DNA from: Rhodococcus tibetensis | GTDB lineage: Bacteria; Actinomycetota; Actinomycetes; Mycobacteriales; Mycobacteriaceae | Assembly: GCF_024438035.1 (NCBI RefSeq) | Contig: NZ_JANFQF010000005.1 | Span: 1-64,000 of the forward strand | Direction: 5' to 3' | DNA length: 64,000 nucleotides | Position numbers and translations under genes: made by a program | Shown: piece after piece, positions 24,979 through 34,975 of the stretch | Layout of the letters: each line of letters opens with the position of its first letter | How positions within the stretch are numbered: the stretch's first letter is position 1 | Notes under the pieces: model-generated | The model's input: the letters and a program-made list of their open reading frames with translations, nothing else | Databases searched by the model: none | What the model was told of the DNA's origin: nothing

Positions 24979-25998
24979 ATGGCACCGGACCTGAGTGAGG
25001 AGGCCGCCGCCCGGATCGCCGGCGCGGTCGCCTCGTCACGGGCGCCGGGCACTCGCCGTTGCCGGCGCACCCGGTCACTATTGCCGCCGACACCGTCGAT
25101 GGTGAGGGCGAGCGCGCGTATTCGCCGTCCACTCTCAGTCGGTGGGTGTCGGTGATCGGGCACCACCACCGGACCGCCAGCCTGCCGAACCCAGCGGGGG
25201 AGGTGCTGGTGTCCTCGGCCCTGTCCGGGATCCGACGGAACTACGCCGCCGCCGGCGCCCGACCCCGGATGCCGCGGGCACCGTTGTTGGCCACGGACAT
25301 CGTCACCATCGTAGGATCCGCCCGGTAGGCTGTAACCGGCTGGGCGGCCGAGTTCCACGAACGCCGCGACTCGGCCTTACTGTTGATGGGGTTCGCCGGG
25401 GCGTTCCGGCGCAGCGACCTCGTCGGCCTCACGTGTGGGAATGTCACCCCGCACCGCCTCGACGGGGTCCACGCGCGCTTGCGCAGGTCGAAAACCGACC
25501 ACGAAGGCACCGGCACGGTCCGGGCGTTGCCAGTCACCAACTCCCATGCCAGTTGCCCACCGTGCGCATATTTTCGGTGGGCTCAGGTCGTCGCCGCATT
25601 CGACGTGGCCAGCCGACGGGGGTGATCCGGTTACTGCGCACCGCACCAACGTCCGAGGCGCATGTATGTCGGGGGGCGCTGCCGCGGATGCGGGCGCGGG
25701 CTCCGTTGTTCCGGTCGATCCGCAAGAACGGCGACCTCTCCGAGACCGCACTGCCGGGGGCGGCGGTGCATGCGGCGATCGCCGCCGCGCCCAGGCCGCC
25801 GGGTACGACGAGAATGTCGTCGCCCAACTCGGTGGTCACTCCTTGCGGGCGGGGTTCGTCACCCAGGCTTTCCGCAACGGCGGCGACGCGCACGCCATCA
25901 TGCGCCAGACCTGACAGTCCCATCCAGCGACGGTCGAGATCTACGCCCGGGAGAACGCGCCACTGATCGGCAACGCCGTCACCGACATCGGACTCTGA
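24979..25998 (+). pseudogene. Tyrosine recombinase (phage-type integrase), multiply broken
   Basis: An ATG at 24979 with GGGGG just upstream opens MAPDLSEEAAARIAGAVASS. The protein then appears in pieces: STLSRWVSVIGHHHRTASLP and IRRNYAAAGARPRMPRAPL in one frame; DSALLLMGFAGAFRRSDLVG and LRRSKTDHEGTGTV in another; LGGHSLRAGFVTQAFRNG (the HxxR box) in a third. After HAIMRQT an in-frame TGA precedes ATVEIYARENAPLIGNAV, which holds the catalytic Tyr. The N-terminal DNA-binding part is also shortened. This is a dead recombinase with several frameshifts, an internal loss and a nonsense codon. Confidence 0.8.
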
Positions 25999-26005
25999 CA
26001 CTGCG

Positions 26006-26632
26006 ATGAGCCTCAGCACCGAAAGCCCACCGCCGTCGTCGGGTAACAGCCCAGCAGTCGCCCGCCGCTACGCCCACGACTGGACCCTGTTCGCCGACTG
26101 GTGCGACGCGTGCGAGCACCGCGCGCTGCCCGCAAACCCGTCGGTGCTGGCAGAGTTCCTCGCCGACCACCCCGCCGCGAATGGCACCCAACGACGGCGG
26201 GTCACTGCGATCAACACAGTTCACTCGGAAGTCAGCTTCCGCCGCCGGGGCGAGCCGAGACGATCCGCCAACTCCTCAACACGGCCCGGATGGACCGCAT
26301 GCAGCGAATCGCGAACCGCCGCGGAGCGAATCCCGCGAATACCGGTAGAAGGGTGGCCGGCTGGGTTGTTCGGCCGCCGCGACGCCCTCATTCTCGCCCT
26401 GGTCGCTGCTGGCCTGAATTTCGAGCAGATCGCCAGCCTGCGACACACCCACGTCACCGCGGAGTCCGACGCCCTCGCCATCAGCACGGGTGGCGAATGG
26501 ATGCGGGTACCTTCGCCGGTCACGGATCGGACGACTCCGGTTGCCGTGATTGACCGGCCAGTCCATTGCGAGCATCGTGCGCGCCCACCTCACCGGATAG
26601 GCACCCGCCCTCAGCGTCGGCTAGGTTTCTGA
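26006..26632 (+). pseudogene. Second tyrosine-recombinase-like gene, damaged
   Basis: ATG 26006 lies 8 bases after the first recombinase. The N-terminal core-binding part is clear (AVARRYAHDWTLFADWCDAC, LAEFLADHP) and RRDALILALVAAGLNFEQIA corresponds to the start of the catalytic domain. Between about 26233 and 26340 the plausible sequence (LPPPGRAETIRQLLNTARMD) sits in another frame, implying two compensating shifts. The HxxR box and catalytic Tyr are missing before the stop at 26632. The pair looks like a two-recombinase module of an integrative element that has decayed. Confidence 0.6.
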
Positions 26633-26634
26633 CC

Positions 26635-26961
26635 ATGTTTGGCGCCATCGCTATACTCGGAGTTGTCGTTGGCCTGTGTGTGTACGCCTCGGCCTTCCTC
26701 ATTCGATCGCCGGCGGCCCTCTGTTCAGGGTACGAGTTTCCACCTCGCGTGGAGTTCGGCTGGGTGGGTTCGACGTTCGTTCCTGAGTACCGCAGGACAT
26801 GGTCACCTTTGGTTAGTGCGACGTGCCGAGTGACTGAGCCGGATGGGTTCCAACTATCGGTGGTCCTGATCGACTGGCAAGCAAATCTCGTCGCTTTGTT
26901 CGGTCTCGTGATCGTCGTTGTCTCGATCGTGGTTTGGGTCCGCACACGTTCGACTGACTAG
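26635..26961 (+). CDS. Small two-helix membrane protein, unknown
   Basis: 108 residues from ATG 26635. An N-terminal hydrophobic helix (MFGAIAILGVVVGLCVYASA), an extracytoplasmic loop of about 55 residues with two Cys (CSGYEFPPRVEF, ATCRVTE) that might pair, and a C-terminal helix (LVALFGLVIVVVSIVVWV). I do not recognise the family. It is intact although it lies among pseudogenes, and has no obvious ribosome site, so expression is uncertain. Confidence 0.5.
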   Translation: MFGAIAILGVVVGLCVYASAFLIRSPAALCSGYEFPPRVEFGWVGSTFVPEYRRTWSPLVSATCRVTEPDGFQLSVVLIDWQANLVALFGLVIVVVSIVVWVRTRSTD

Positions 26962-27025
26962 TGACTTCCGCTCGACGATCGGCGAATGGTCTCAACCTGG
27001 GACCTCTGTGTCCCGCGGCGGAGTC

Positions 27026-28397
27026 TTAGTACTGCAACGACAGTTTGTGACTAACGAGACTGTTGTGGTAATTGATCCAGTGTGCAGTCAGAGGTGTTGG
27101 AGTGGTCAGCGGGGTTCACCGCGTTTTGTGCGCGGTTCGCCCACCGTTTTTCGCGGGTGGAGTCGCGGCGGCGGATGAGTGCGTACATGCGGGGGCTGCT
27201 CGGTGAGGAAAGAACGCAAGAACGGATGGACACTGGCAGAGGCGGCCGGTGATGCGGGCCCGGAGGGCATGCAGCGGCTGCTGAACTTCTACTCCTGGGA
27301 CTGCGAGGGGCTCCGCGACGACGTGCGTGAGGTCGCGGTCGAGACGATCGGTGACGCGGACAAGGGCGTGTTGATCGTCGACGAGACAGGGTTTTTGAAG
27401 AAGGGCACGCGCTCGGCCGGGGTGGCCCGGCAGTATTCCGGCACGGCCGGGCGGATCGAGAACGGCCAGATCGGGGTGTTCCTCGCCTACGCCTCCGACC
27501 GGGGTCGGGCGCTGATCGATCGGGAGTTGTATCTACCGAAGGCCTGGACCGAGGACCGCGATCGCCGCCGGGCCGCCGGGATCGACGACGAGGTGGCTTT
27601 CGCAACGAAACCCGAACTGGCGCAGACGATGATCGAACGCGCCCTCGACGCCGGAATGCCGTTCGGATGGTTCACCGGCGACGAGGCCTACGGGCAGGTC
27701 GGCAAGCTCCGGCTCTGGCTCGAATCCCGCGGTGTGGCCCATGTTCTCGCCGCTGAAGAAGTCGCAGATGGTGATCTCGATGGAGTTGCGCCAGCGCCGA
27801 GCCCACGCCGTGATCGCCGACCTGCCGACGACCGCGTGGCAGCGGATCAACTGCGGCGACGGCGCCCACGGCCCCAGGGTCTACGACTGGGCGGTCGTCG
27901 ACATCCGGCCACTGCGAGAACGCGGTCGCGGGCACTGGCTGCTGGCGCGCCGGTCGATCACCGACCCCGACGAGATTGCCTACTACATCTGCTATGGCCC
28001 CGCCGACACCGAACCCGCCGAGTTGGTCCGGGTAGCCGGCAGTCGCTGGGCGATCGAGGAGTGCTTCCAGACCGCCAAGAACGAGACCGGGCTCGACCAC
28101 TACCAGGTGCGCGGGTACCCGGCCTGGTACCGGCACATCACCTTGTCGATGGCCGCGGCCGCCTTCCTGACGATCCTGCGCCGCGGCGCTCAAAAAGGGG
28201 ATCTCCAGCCGGTACCCGAGATCTAATACCTCTGACTATCAACGAGATACGGCGATTGTTTGGGCCGCGTCGCCTGTCCGGTGCAACACGCCCTCGTCAA
28301 CGTCTGGCACTGGTCGAACTGGCGCCGGGCCAGTCAGGCCAGAGCGCGCGCCAGCCACTACAAACGTCGACATCACAAACTGTCGTTGCAGTACTAA
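27026..28397 (+). mobile_element. IS701-family insertion sequence with perfect 25-base ends
   Basis: Left end 27026-27050 begins TTAGTACTGCAACGACAG; the right end 28373-28397 is its exact reverse complement over all 25 bases. The interior holds a frameshifted IS701-type transposase. I find no matching direct repeat of 4 bases at the borders (left flank ends AGTC, right flank begins GCAA), so target-site evidence is lost or the insertion was followed by rearrangement. Confidence 0.9.
27082..28397 (+). pseudogene. IS701-family transposase, frameshifted
   Basis: Starts at GTG 27082 (VQSEVLEWSAGF). The protein must cross frames about four times: near 27200 before NGWTLAEAAGDAG, near 27755 after GVAHVLA where KKSQMVISMELRQRRAHAV continues in another frame, near 28195 into GTRDLIPLTINEIRRLFG, and near 28250 into ALVNVWHWSNWRR. 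It ends SLQY at the TAA inside the right terminal repeat. The DDE-family blocks LIVDETGFLKKGTRSAGVAR and WAIEECFQTAKNETGLDHY are intact. The shifts should make it inactive in cis, although the perfect ends could still be moved by another IS701 transposase. Confidence 0.85.
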
Positions 28398-28791
28398 GCA
28401 AGAACGGAACTGGCAAACCCGATTTCTGTGTGGCTGCGACACTTCCGGAAACCTGCAGGTGAGATCAAGAACTCACTCGGTTGCGGCGCTCCTCGCCGCG
28501 ATGTTCGACCGGAAGCTCAGGCCTGCGCGGCGAAAGGCTTGCGCAGTGGGTGCACCAGTGCGATGCGGTCACGGCCCAGGCACCGAGATTAAGACCGCGC
28601 AGGCGAGAGCCATCCTACGAGCTGGGTCGCAGTTACCATTCGCCAGATCCTACCGATGCCTCCACTAAGTGATCGGAGCCCACGAGATACTCAGGTGCAC
28701 ATCAGTCACACAGGCAACACGAGAACCAACTGCTCGTTGCCGGGTGCACGTCATGGCGTCCGGGCAGGGAAGGCGGGCGCCGAACTCTACG
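28398..28791. other. Gap after the IS element
   Basis: About 390 bases. Short Arg/Ser-rich frames exist but none has a domain or start signal. I read this as the junction between the accessory region and the conserved chromosome. Confidence 0.4.
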
Positions 28792-29325
28792 ATGACGGGT
28801 ATGGCGATAACTCCCGACACCAAGAACTGGACCTGGGTTCTCGAACGTACTTGTCCCGATTGCGGGTTCGACTCTGCGAACGTCCGGTACGAGGACATTC
28901 CCGATCTCGTGCGCGCGAATGCCACGGCGTGGGTGCCGGTTCTGGAGCGGCCCGAAGTCACGGTGCGGCCGGACGAACAGACGTGGTCGGCGCTCGAGTA
29001 CGCCGCTCATGTCCGTGACGTGTTTCGAATCTTCGATGTGCGCCTGCAGTCGATGTTGGGCGAGAGGGATCCGCTGTTCCCCAACTGGAACCAGGACGAG
29101 ACGGCAGTGGCCGAGCGGTACAACGAACAGGATCCTGGGATGGTCGGGAGGGAACTGGTCGAGGCGGCCGACTCCGTGGCAGCTGCCTTCGAAGCGGTCG
29201 AGGTCGAGGTCGAGCGACGCGACCGAACCGGGCGGCGCAGTGACGGCGCTTCCTTCACTGTCGAGTCGCTGGCGAAGTACTTCATTCACGATCCAATCCA
29301 CCACCTCCACGACGTTTCGGGGTAA
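28792..29325 (+). CDS. DinB-family protein
   Basis: About 177 residues from ATG 28792 (a second ATG lies at 28801). The sequence DTKNWTWVLERTCPDCGFD, then WSALEYAAHVRDVFRIFDVR and FIHDPIHHLHDVSG, is the DinB-like four-helix bundle with His residues placed to bind a metal. The CPDCGFD opening is common in actinobacterial members often mis-named methyltransferase. Function is unknown; relatives are thiol-dependent enzymes. The frame is open upstream to 28669 but those residues look random. It starts the conserved right-hand part of the window. Confidence 0.75.
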   Translation: MTGMAITPDTKNWTWVLERTCPDCGFDSANVRYEDIPDLVRANATAWVPVLERPEVTVRPDEQTWSALEYAAHVRDVFRIFDVRLQSMLGERDPLFPNWNQDETAVAERYNEQDPGMVGRELVEAADSVAAAFEAVEVEVERRDRTGRRSDGASFTVESLAKYFIHDPIHHLHDVSG

Positions 29326-29435
29326 CAGTTTCGGATTCCGGGCCCCGATTCGGTAGAACGTGTTCCAATTCAGCGAGTTTGTGTCTATCGTCACATCAGC
29401 AGATGCGCAGACATGAATGAAGGGTTGGGAGTTCC

Positions 29436-30563
29436 ATGAAGACCAAAGGTGCGATCCTGTGGGGCCTGAACGAGCCGTGGTCGGTCGAGGAGATCGAGAT
29501 CGGCGATCCGGTTGCGGGCGAAGTGCAGATTCGCATGGAGGCCGCGGGAATGTGCCACTCCGACCACCACATCGTCACCGGTTCGATGCCCATGGCGTCC
29601 TTCCCCGTGATGGGCGGCCACGAAGGGTCCGGCGTCATCACCAAGCTGGGGCCGGGCGTCAAGGACCTCGAAGTCGGCGACCATGTCGTGCTCTCGTTCG
29701 TGCCCGCCTGCGGACGCTGTCCGGCGTGCTCGGCGGGACACCAGAATCTCTGTGACCTCGGAATGGGACTCCTGAGCGGGCTGGCGATCAGCGACGGCAC
29801 CTTCCGCATCCACGCGCGCGGCGAGAACGTCATCCCGATGTGTCTCCTCGGGACCTTCTCTCCCTACATGGTCGTGCACGAGACGTCGGTCGTGAAGATC
29901 GACAAGGACATTCCGTTCGACGTCGCCGCCCTCGTCGGCTGCGGCGTACCCACCGGATGGGGTTCGGCGACGCGGATGGCGGAGGTGAAGCCGGGCGAAT
30001 CCGTCGTCATCATGGGGGTCGGCGGCGTCGGCATGAGCGCACTGCAGGGTGCGGTGGCGTCCGGGGCGCGTCAGATCTTCGCCATCGACCCAGTGCCGTG
30101 GAAGCGGGAACAGGCACTGAAGTTCGGGGCCACCCACGCGTTCGAGAGTGCCGCGGCCGCAATCGAGCCGATCATCGCGCTCACCAACGGACTGATGGCG
30201 CAGAAGACGATCATCACAGTCGGAGAGATGCACGGCGAATACGTCGAGGAAGCCCTGTTGCTCACCAGCAAGTTCGGCACGTGCGTCGTCACGGCCATGG
30301 GCGCGATGACCGACATGGACGTCAAGCTGAACCTGTTCCTCTTCTCGATGCTGCAGAAGGACCTGAAGGGCACCATCTTCGGCGGCGGAAACGCGCGGGT
30401 CGAGATCCCGAACCTGCTGGCCATGTACAAATCAGGGCAACTGAACCTCGACGACATGATCACCCGCACCTACACCCTCGAAGGTGTCAACGACGGGTAT
30501 CAGGACATGCTCGACGGCAAGAACATTCGCGGCGTCATTCGGTACACCGAAGCCGACTGGTGA
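29436..30563 (+). CDS. NDMA-dependent alcohol dehydrogenase (zinc MDR)
   Basis: 375 residues, full length for the family. Catalytic zinc ligands: Cys in AAGMCHSDHHIV and His in MGGHEGSGV. The structural zinc loop is CGRCPACSAGHQNLC. The nucleotide-binding motif is VVIMGVGGVGMSALQGAV. Actinobacterial members (TIGR03989) hold NAD(H) tightly and are assayed with N,N-dimethyl-4-nitrosoaniline as electron acceptor; they oxidise primary alcohols and are often coupled to mycofactocin. No mycofactocin gene is in the window. Single gene, 45 bases before the next. Confidence 0.85.
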   Translation: MKTKGAILWGLNEPWSVEEIEIGDPVAGEVQIRMEAAGMCHSDHHIVTGSMPMASFPVMGGHEGSGVITKLGPGVKDLEVGDHVVLSFVPACGRCPACSAGHQNLCDLGMGLLSGLAISDGTFRIHARGENVIPMCLLGTFSPYMVVHETSVVKIDKDIPFDVAALVGCGVPTGWGSATRMAEVKPGESVVIMGVGGVGMSALQGAVASGARQIFAIDPVPWKREQALKFGATHAFESAAAAIEPIIALTNGLMAQKTIITVGEMHGEYVEEALLLTSKFGTCVVTAMGAMTDMDVKLNLFLFSMLQKDLKGTIFGGGNARVEIPNLLAMYKSGQLNLDDMITRTYTLEGVNDGYQDMLDGKNIRGVIRYTEADW

Positions 30564-30608
30564 CGGCTCGCCGCTGCTGACCGCGGGCCGCTCTCGTAGG
30601 CTTACCGG

Positions 30609-31427
30609 GTGCAGAGTCTCGATCAGATTGCCCGATGGCCCGTGGACAACGCTGCGGCGGTGGTCCTGTCGCGCGACGAAGGGGTGATCGGCGAGTACGG
30701 CGACCAACAGCGCGTCTTCCCGCTGGCTTCTGTGACCAAACTGCTGTGCGCGTACGCAGTCCTGGTGGCCACCGAGGAGGGGGCAGTCGAACTCGACCAG
30801 TCCGCAGGCCCGGAAGGCTCGACCGTGCGTCATCTGCTGGCGCACGCGTCGGGGCTAGCGTTCGACGCGAACCGTGTGCAGACGGCGCCGGAGCGCAAGC
30901 GAATCTACTCGAGCGCCGGCTACGAGGTGCTCGCCGACTTCCTCACCGCCGAGACGACGATCGACTTCGCCGACTACGTCGCGGAATCCGTCTTCGTCCC
31001 GCTGTCGATGAGTGCATCCGCGCTCGTCGGTCCCGCCGGCCACGGCGCAGAGTCGTCGGCGGGGGACCTCGGACGCTTCGCCGCGGAGTTGATGCGGCCG
31101 ACGCTGGTGTCTCCGGACACGTTCGAGGCGGCAACATCGGTGCAATTCCCGGGGCTGGACGGCATTCTGCCCGGCTACGGGTCCCAGCGCCCCAACGACT
31201 GGGGTCTGGGGTTCGAGCTCCGTTCCCACAAGAGCCCGCACTGGACGGGCCTTCGCAACTCGCCGCAGACCTTCGGGCACTTCGGCCAGTCGGGCACCTT
31301 CCTGTGGAACGATCCCGGTGCAGGGTTGGCCTGCGTCGTGCTGACGGATCGTCCGTTCGGCGACTGGGCGAAGCCCCTCTGGACCGAGTTGAGCGACGCG
31401 GTGCTGGCCGAGGGCCGGCGATCATGA
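30609..31427 (+). CDS. Serine beta-lactamase-fold hydrolase
   Basis: 272 residues from GTG 30609. The three class C/esterase motifs are readable: the SxxK nucleophile in PLASVTKLLCAY, the YxN-like YSSAGYEV, and a C-terminal GHFGQSGTFLW in place of KTG. This is the beta-lactamase/D-Ala-D-Ala carboxypeptidase/esterase EstB fold; most actinobacterial stand-alone members are esterases or peptidases of unknown substrate. No signal peptide, so it is cytoplasmic. Confidence 0.8.
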   Translation: MQSLDQIARWPVDNAAAVVLSRDEGVIGEYGDQQRVFPLASVTKLLCAYAVLVATEEGAVELDQSAGPEGSTVRHLLAHASGLAFDANRVQTAPERKRIYSSAGYEVLADFLTAETTIDFADYVAESVFVPLSMSASALVGPAGHGAESSAGDLGRFAAELMRPTLVSPDTFEAATSVQFPGLDGILPGYGSQRPNDWGLGFELRSHKSPHWTGLRNSPQTFGHFGQSGTFLWNDPGAGLACVVLTDRPFGDWAKPLWTELSDAVLAEGRRS

Positions 31428-31552
31428 CACACCGAATGTGCGAATCACTGGCGCAACACCGGCAACACAAGGCACACTGGTCAACCGAGCGTGCTGCACG
31501 CATCGACTGAGGCCGTTGGGGAAGACGTCCCTCGTCGAAGTAGGAGGCTGGA

Positions 31553-32062
31553 GTGCGCGCATTGGATCAGTTCGCGGACGCGACGGCTGGAGTTGTCTAC
31601 ATCCACTCGTCGCCCGCCGCGTTGTGCCCCCATATCGAATGGGCGTTGACCGCAACCCTCGACTGCCCACCTAATCTCAAGTGGACCTCGCAGCCGGCTT
31701 CCAAAGGGGTACTGCGCGCTACCACCAGTTGGGTCGGTCCCGTCGGCACCGCTTCACGGCTGGTCAATGCGCTACGCGCCTGGCCGATGCTGCGGTTCGA
31801 GGTGACCGAGGACGCCAGCGAAGGCGTGGACGGCGAGCGATACAGCCACGTTCCCGGCATGGGTCTATGGCACGGGTCCACCAGCGCCAACGGCGATGTC
31901 GTCGTGGGGGAGATGCGCCTGCGGGCTCTGATGCAGGCGGGTGGCGACATCGCCGCCGAACTCGACTACGCGCTGGGCACCGCGTGGGACGAGGCACTCG
32001 AGCCCTACCGTAGCGGCGGGGAAGGCGCAGAGGTCACCTGGCTGCGCAGGGAAGTCGGCTGA
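31553..32062 (+). CDS. DUF3145 domain-containing protein
   Basis: 169 residues from GTG 31553 with GTAGGAGG upstream. The opening (TAGVVYIHSSPAALCPHIEW), WTSQPASKGVLRATTSWVGP and the tail region IAAELDYALGTAWDEALEPY are those of the small actinobacterial DUF3145 family. Function is unknown. It is monocistronic and convergent to the accD gene; a strong shared hairpin follows. Confidence 0.85.
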   Translation: MRALDQFADATAGVVYIHSSPAALCPHIEWALTATLDCPPNLKWTSQPASKGVLRATTSWVGPVGTASRLVNALRAWPMLRFEVTEDASEGVDGERYSHVPGMGLWHGSTSANGDVVVGEMRLRALMQAGGDIAAELDYALGTAWDEALEPYRSGGEGAEVTWLRREVG

Positions 32063-32124
32063 TTCCTCATTGAGTGTGGCGCAGCGCGCCGAGGCGCACC
32101 GTGCACTCACGTGAGTCAGCAGAG

Positions 32125-32166
32125 CACCGGAAAGGCCCCCACCGTGCGGTGGGGGCCTTTCCGGTG
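32125..32166. terminator. Bidirectional hairpin between convergent genes
   Basis: Perfect 20-base-pair stem: arms 32125-32144 (CACCGGAAAGGCC...) and 32147-32166 with a 2-base loop. It lies between the DUF3145 gene and the end of accD and suits both strands. Confidence 0.8.
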
Positions 32167-32180
32167 TCAGAACATTCGGA

Positions 32181-33614
32181 TCAGAGCGGGATGTTCTTGT
32201 GATTACCGCGATGTGTGGGGGCGGCGGCGAGGGCTGCCGTGATGACGCTGCGCGTCTTCGCGGGATCGATCTCCTCATCCACCACGCCGATCGCGACGGC
32301 GCGGTCGACACCGCCGGCGATGCTCTCGTGTTCGATGGCCAGACGCTCGTGCAGCGCCTCACGCTCTTCTTCCGGCGCGGCGGCGAGTGCACGCTTGTGC
32401 AGGATGCCGACAGCAGCCTTGGCGCCCATCACGGCAACCTCGGCGTCGGGCCAGGCGTACACGGCGGTGGCGCCGAGCGCGCGAGAGTTCATGGCGATGT
32501 AGGCGCCACCGTAGATCTTGCGGGTGACGACCGTGACCCGGGGAACGGTGGCCTCGGCGAACGCGTGGAGCAACTTGGCTCCGCGGCGAACCACGCCTTC
32601 CCATTCCATGCTGACGCCGGGGAGATAACCGGGGACGTCGACGATCACGACGAGCGGAATACCGAACGCGTTGCACAGCCGCACGAACCGCGCGGACTTC
32701 TCAGCACTTTCGGAATTCAGGCAACCGCCGAGGCGAAGCGGATTGTTGGCGATGACGCCGACCGTACGACCGCCGAGACGGCCCAGCCCGGTGACGATGC
32801 TGCGCGCATAATTACCCTGCAGCTCTTCGAAACTCGACTCGCCCTCGACGTTGTCGAGAAGTTCGTGGACGATCGGGCGAACGTCGTACGCACGCTTGGC
32901 CGACGCCGGCATGAGAGCGCGGAGATCGGTGTCACCGTGCTCGGCGGCGGCCTGATCGAAATCGCCTTGCTCACAGAACATCGACACGAGGCGGCGGGCC
33001 CGGTGCAGGGCGTCGGCTTCGTCGTGGGCCGCGATGTGCGCGACACCCGACTTCTTGGTGTGGGTGTCGGGGCCGCCGAGGGACACCATGTCGACCTGCT
33101 CGCCGGTGACACTGCGCACCACGTCGGGACCGGTCACGAACACGCGGGCCTCGGGCGCCATGATGACGACGTCGGTGAGGGCGGGACCGTACGCGGCGCC
33201 GCCGGCGGCGAAACCGAGGACGACGGAAATTTGAGGGATGCGACCGGACGCGCGGACCATGGCCTCGAAGACCAGTCCGACGGCGTGCAGTGCCTCCACG
33301 CCTTCGGCGAGACGAGCACCACCCGAATGCCAGAGCCCGACGATGGGGGCATCTTCTTCGAGGGCGGTGTCGATGGCCGCGACGATGTGCTTACAACCCT
33401 CGACCCCCATGGCGCCGCCCATGACGGTGGCATCGGAGCAGTAAGCGATAGTGCGGACACCGTCGATGTTGCCGACCGCAGCCAGCACACCGGACTTGTC
33501 ACGCGGGTGCAAGGGGACGACCGTCCCGGCATCGAACAGCTTTTCCAGACGCGCAAGGGGGTCGCGTGGATCGACTGACGCATCGGACTTCGTTGCGGGT
33601 GCCAAGATTGTCAT
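32181..33614 (-). CDS. accD6: Acyl-CoA carboxylase carboxyltransferase (beta) subunit
   Basis: 477 residues; ATG 33614 follows AAGGAGG by 8 bases. The carboxyltransferase fold is plain: N-half GLWHSGGARLAEGVEALHAV and VLGFAAGGAAYGPALTDVV, C-half VDVPGYLPGVSMEWEGVVRR and KIYGGAYIAMNSRALGATAV, the two oxyanion regions that bind biotin and acyl-CoA. It carboxylates acetyl- or propionyl-CoA to supply malonyl/methylmalonyl units. It is the last gene of the fabD-acpM-kas-accD operon, the position of M. tuberculosis accD6, so the symbol rests on synteny. 98 bases separate it from the kas gene. Confidence 0.9.
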   Translation of the reverse strand: MTILAPATKSDASVDPRDPLARLEKLFDAGTVVPLHPRDKSGVLAAVGNIDGVRTIAYCSDATVMGGAMGVEGCKHIVAAIDTALEEDAPIVGLWHSGGARLAEGVEALHAVGLVFEAMVRASGRIPQISVVLGFAAGGAAYGPALTDVVIMAPEARVFVTGPDVVRSVTGEQVDMVSLGGPDTHTKKSGVAHIAAHDEADALHRARRLVSMFCEQGDFDQAAAEHGDTDLRALMPASAKRAYDVRPIVHELLDNVEGESSFEELQGNYARSIVTGLGRLGGRTVGVIANNPLRLGGCLNSESAEKSARFVRLCNAFGIPLVVIVDVPGYLPGVSMEWEGVVRRGAKLLHAFAEATVPRVTVVTRKIYGGAYIAMNSRALGATAVYAWPDAEVAVMGAKAAVGILHKRALAAAPEEEREALHERLAIEHESIAGGVDRAVAIGVVDEEIDPAKTRSVITAALAAAPTHRGNHKNIPL

Positions 33615-33712
33615 CGCGCGTCCTCCTTGTAGCGAGCCCTGAGGGGCTGTCGATGGGTGGAGACCCCCTGACGAAGGAGGTCTCCACCCGCGATCTAGCT
33701 GGACCGGCTTTG

Positions 33713-34975
33713 TCAGACCCGGCCGAAGGCGAGCGCGACGTTGTGCCCACCGAAACCAAACGAGTTGTTGATCGCGAATTCGATCTCGCCGTAACGGGCA
33801 TCGCCCTTGACGACATCCAGATCGATTTCTGGATCCTGATTCTCGAGATTCAGCGTGGGCGGAATGACTCCGTCACGCAGACTCAGGACCGTGAGCACCG
33901 CCTCGAGCGCACCGACGGCGCCGATCGAGTGCCCCAACGCGGACTTCGGTGCGTACACCGCAGCATGGTTACCGACGGCAGCCTTGATGGCGTTCGCCTC
34001 TGCTGTGTCACCGATCGGCGTGGCCGTGGCGTGCGCGTTGATGTGCTGGATGTCCTTCTTCGTCAATCCAGCAGTCTCGATCGCCCTCGTCATGGCCCGC
34101 GCAGCGCCCGAACCCGAAGGATCGGGAGCGACGATGTGGAAGCCGTCGGAGGTGATTCCCGCGCCCAGTAGACGGGCGTGGATGGTGGCCCCGCGAGCCT
34201 TGGCGTGCTCCTCGGTCTCGAGAACCATCATTGCTCCGGCTTCACCGAAGACGAAGCCGTCGCGATCCTTGTCGAACGGCCGCGAAGCCGCCTTCGGATC
34301 GTCGTTGCGGGTGCTCAGCGCGCGCATCATCGCGAAGCTCGCGATCGGCACGGCGTCGAGGTAACCCTCCACGCCACCGGCCACGATGATGTCGGCGTCA
34401 CCCATCACCAGCATGCGGTACGCATGGGCGATGGCCTCGGAACCCGACGAGCAGGCCGAGACGGGCGTGATGACCCCGGCGCGAGCGCCGAGTTCGAGTC
34501 CGACGGTGGCCGACGGACCGTTGGGCATCACCATCTGGACCGCGAACGGCGACACCTTGCGGTAGCCACCGGCCTTCATCTTCTCGACTGCGTCGATGAG
34601 AGCCTCGCCGCCACCCAATCCGGTGCCGATGACGACACCGAGTCGGTCCTTGTCGACCTCCGGGCTGCCGGCGTTCTCCCAGACCTGACGGCCCAGAACG
34701 AGCGCAAGCCGCTCGACGAAACTCATCCGGCGAATCTCGACCCGCGACAACGACTCGTCGGGCGACACCTTGAGCTTGCCGCCGATCGTCACCGGAAGTT
34801 CGTTCTCGGCGACGAAGGCTTCGTGGATGGTGTCGATGCCGCTCTCGCCGGCCAGCAGGCCCTTCCACGTGGCATCCACATCACCAGCGATCGACGTCGT
34901 GGCCGCGAGGCTCGTGACGACGATGTTGGGGAATTGTCTCCCGTTGGTCGAGGCGGAAGTCACGGTTGAGCTCAC
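33713..34975 (-). CDS. kasA: Beta-ketoacyl-ACP synthase (KasA type) of FAS-II
   Basis: 420 residues, starting at a GTG that overlaps the acpM stop. Thiolase-fold triad: Cys175 in [11 protein letters not shown], His315 in [13 protein letters not shown], His349 in [13 protein letters not shown], and [10 protein letters not shown] at the end. It elongates acyl-AcpM for long-chain and mycolic acid synthesis. Mycobacteria carry kasA and kasB side by side; here only one synthase lies between acpM and accD6. Confidence 0.92.
   Translation of the reverse strand: MSSTVTSASTNGRQFPNIVVTSLAATTSIAGDVDATWKGLLAGESGIDTIHEAFVAENELPVTIGGKLKVSPDESLSRVEIRRMSFVERLALVLGRQVWENAGSPEVDKDRLGVVIGTGLGGGEALIDAVEKMKAGGYRKVSPFAVQMVMPNGPSATVGLELGARAGVITPVSACSSGSEAIAHAYRMLVMGDADIIVAGGVEGYLDAVPIASFAMMRALSTRNDDPKAASRPFDKDRDGFVFGEAGAMMVLETEEHAKARGATIHARLLGAGITSDGFHIVAPDPSGSGAARAMTRAIETAGLTKKDIQHINAHATATPIGDTAEANAIKAAVGNHAAVYAPKSALGHSIGAVGALEAVLTVLSLRDGVIPPTLNLENQDPEIDLDVVKGDARYGEIEFAINNSFGFGGHNVALAFGRV

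Noticed and set aside
24239-25132. Minus-strand frame of 297 codons
   Set aside because: Only its last part (HA repeat) is meaningful; the rest is antisense to the recombinase pseudogene.
28459-28672. Short ORFs after the IS701 element that resemble transposase tails
   Set aside because: Arg/Ser-rich with no family block; not enough to call a second element.
32199-33578. Open plus-strand frame of 459 codons
   Set aside because: Antisense shadow of the acyl-CoA carboxylase beta gene, with no domain of its own.
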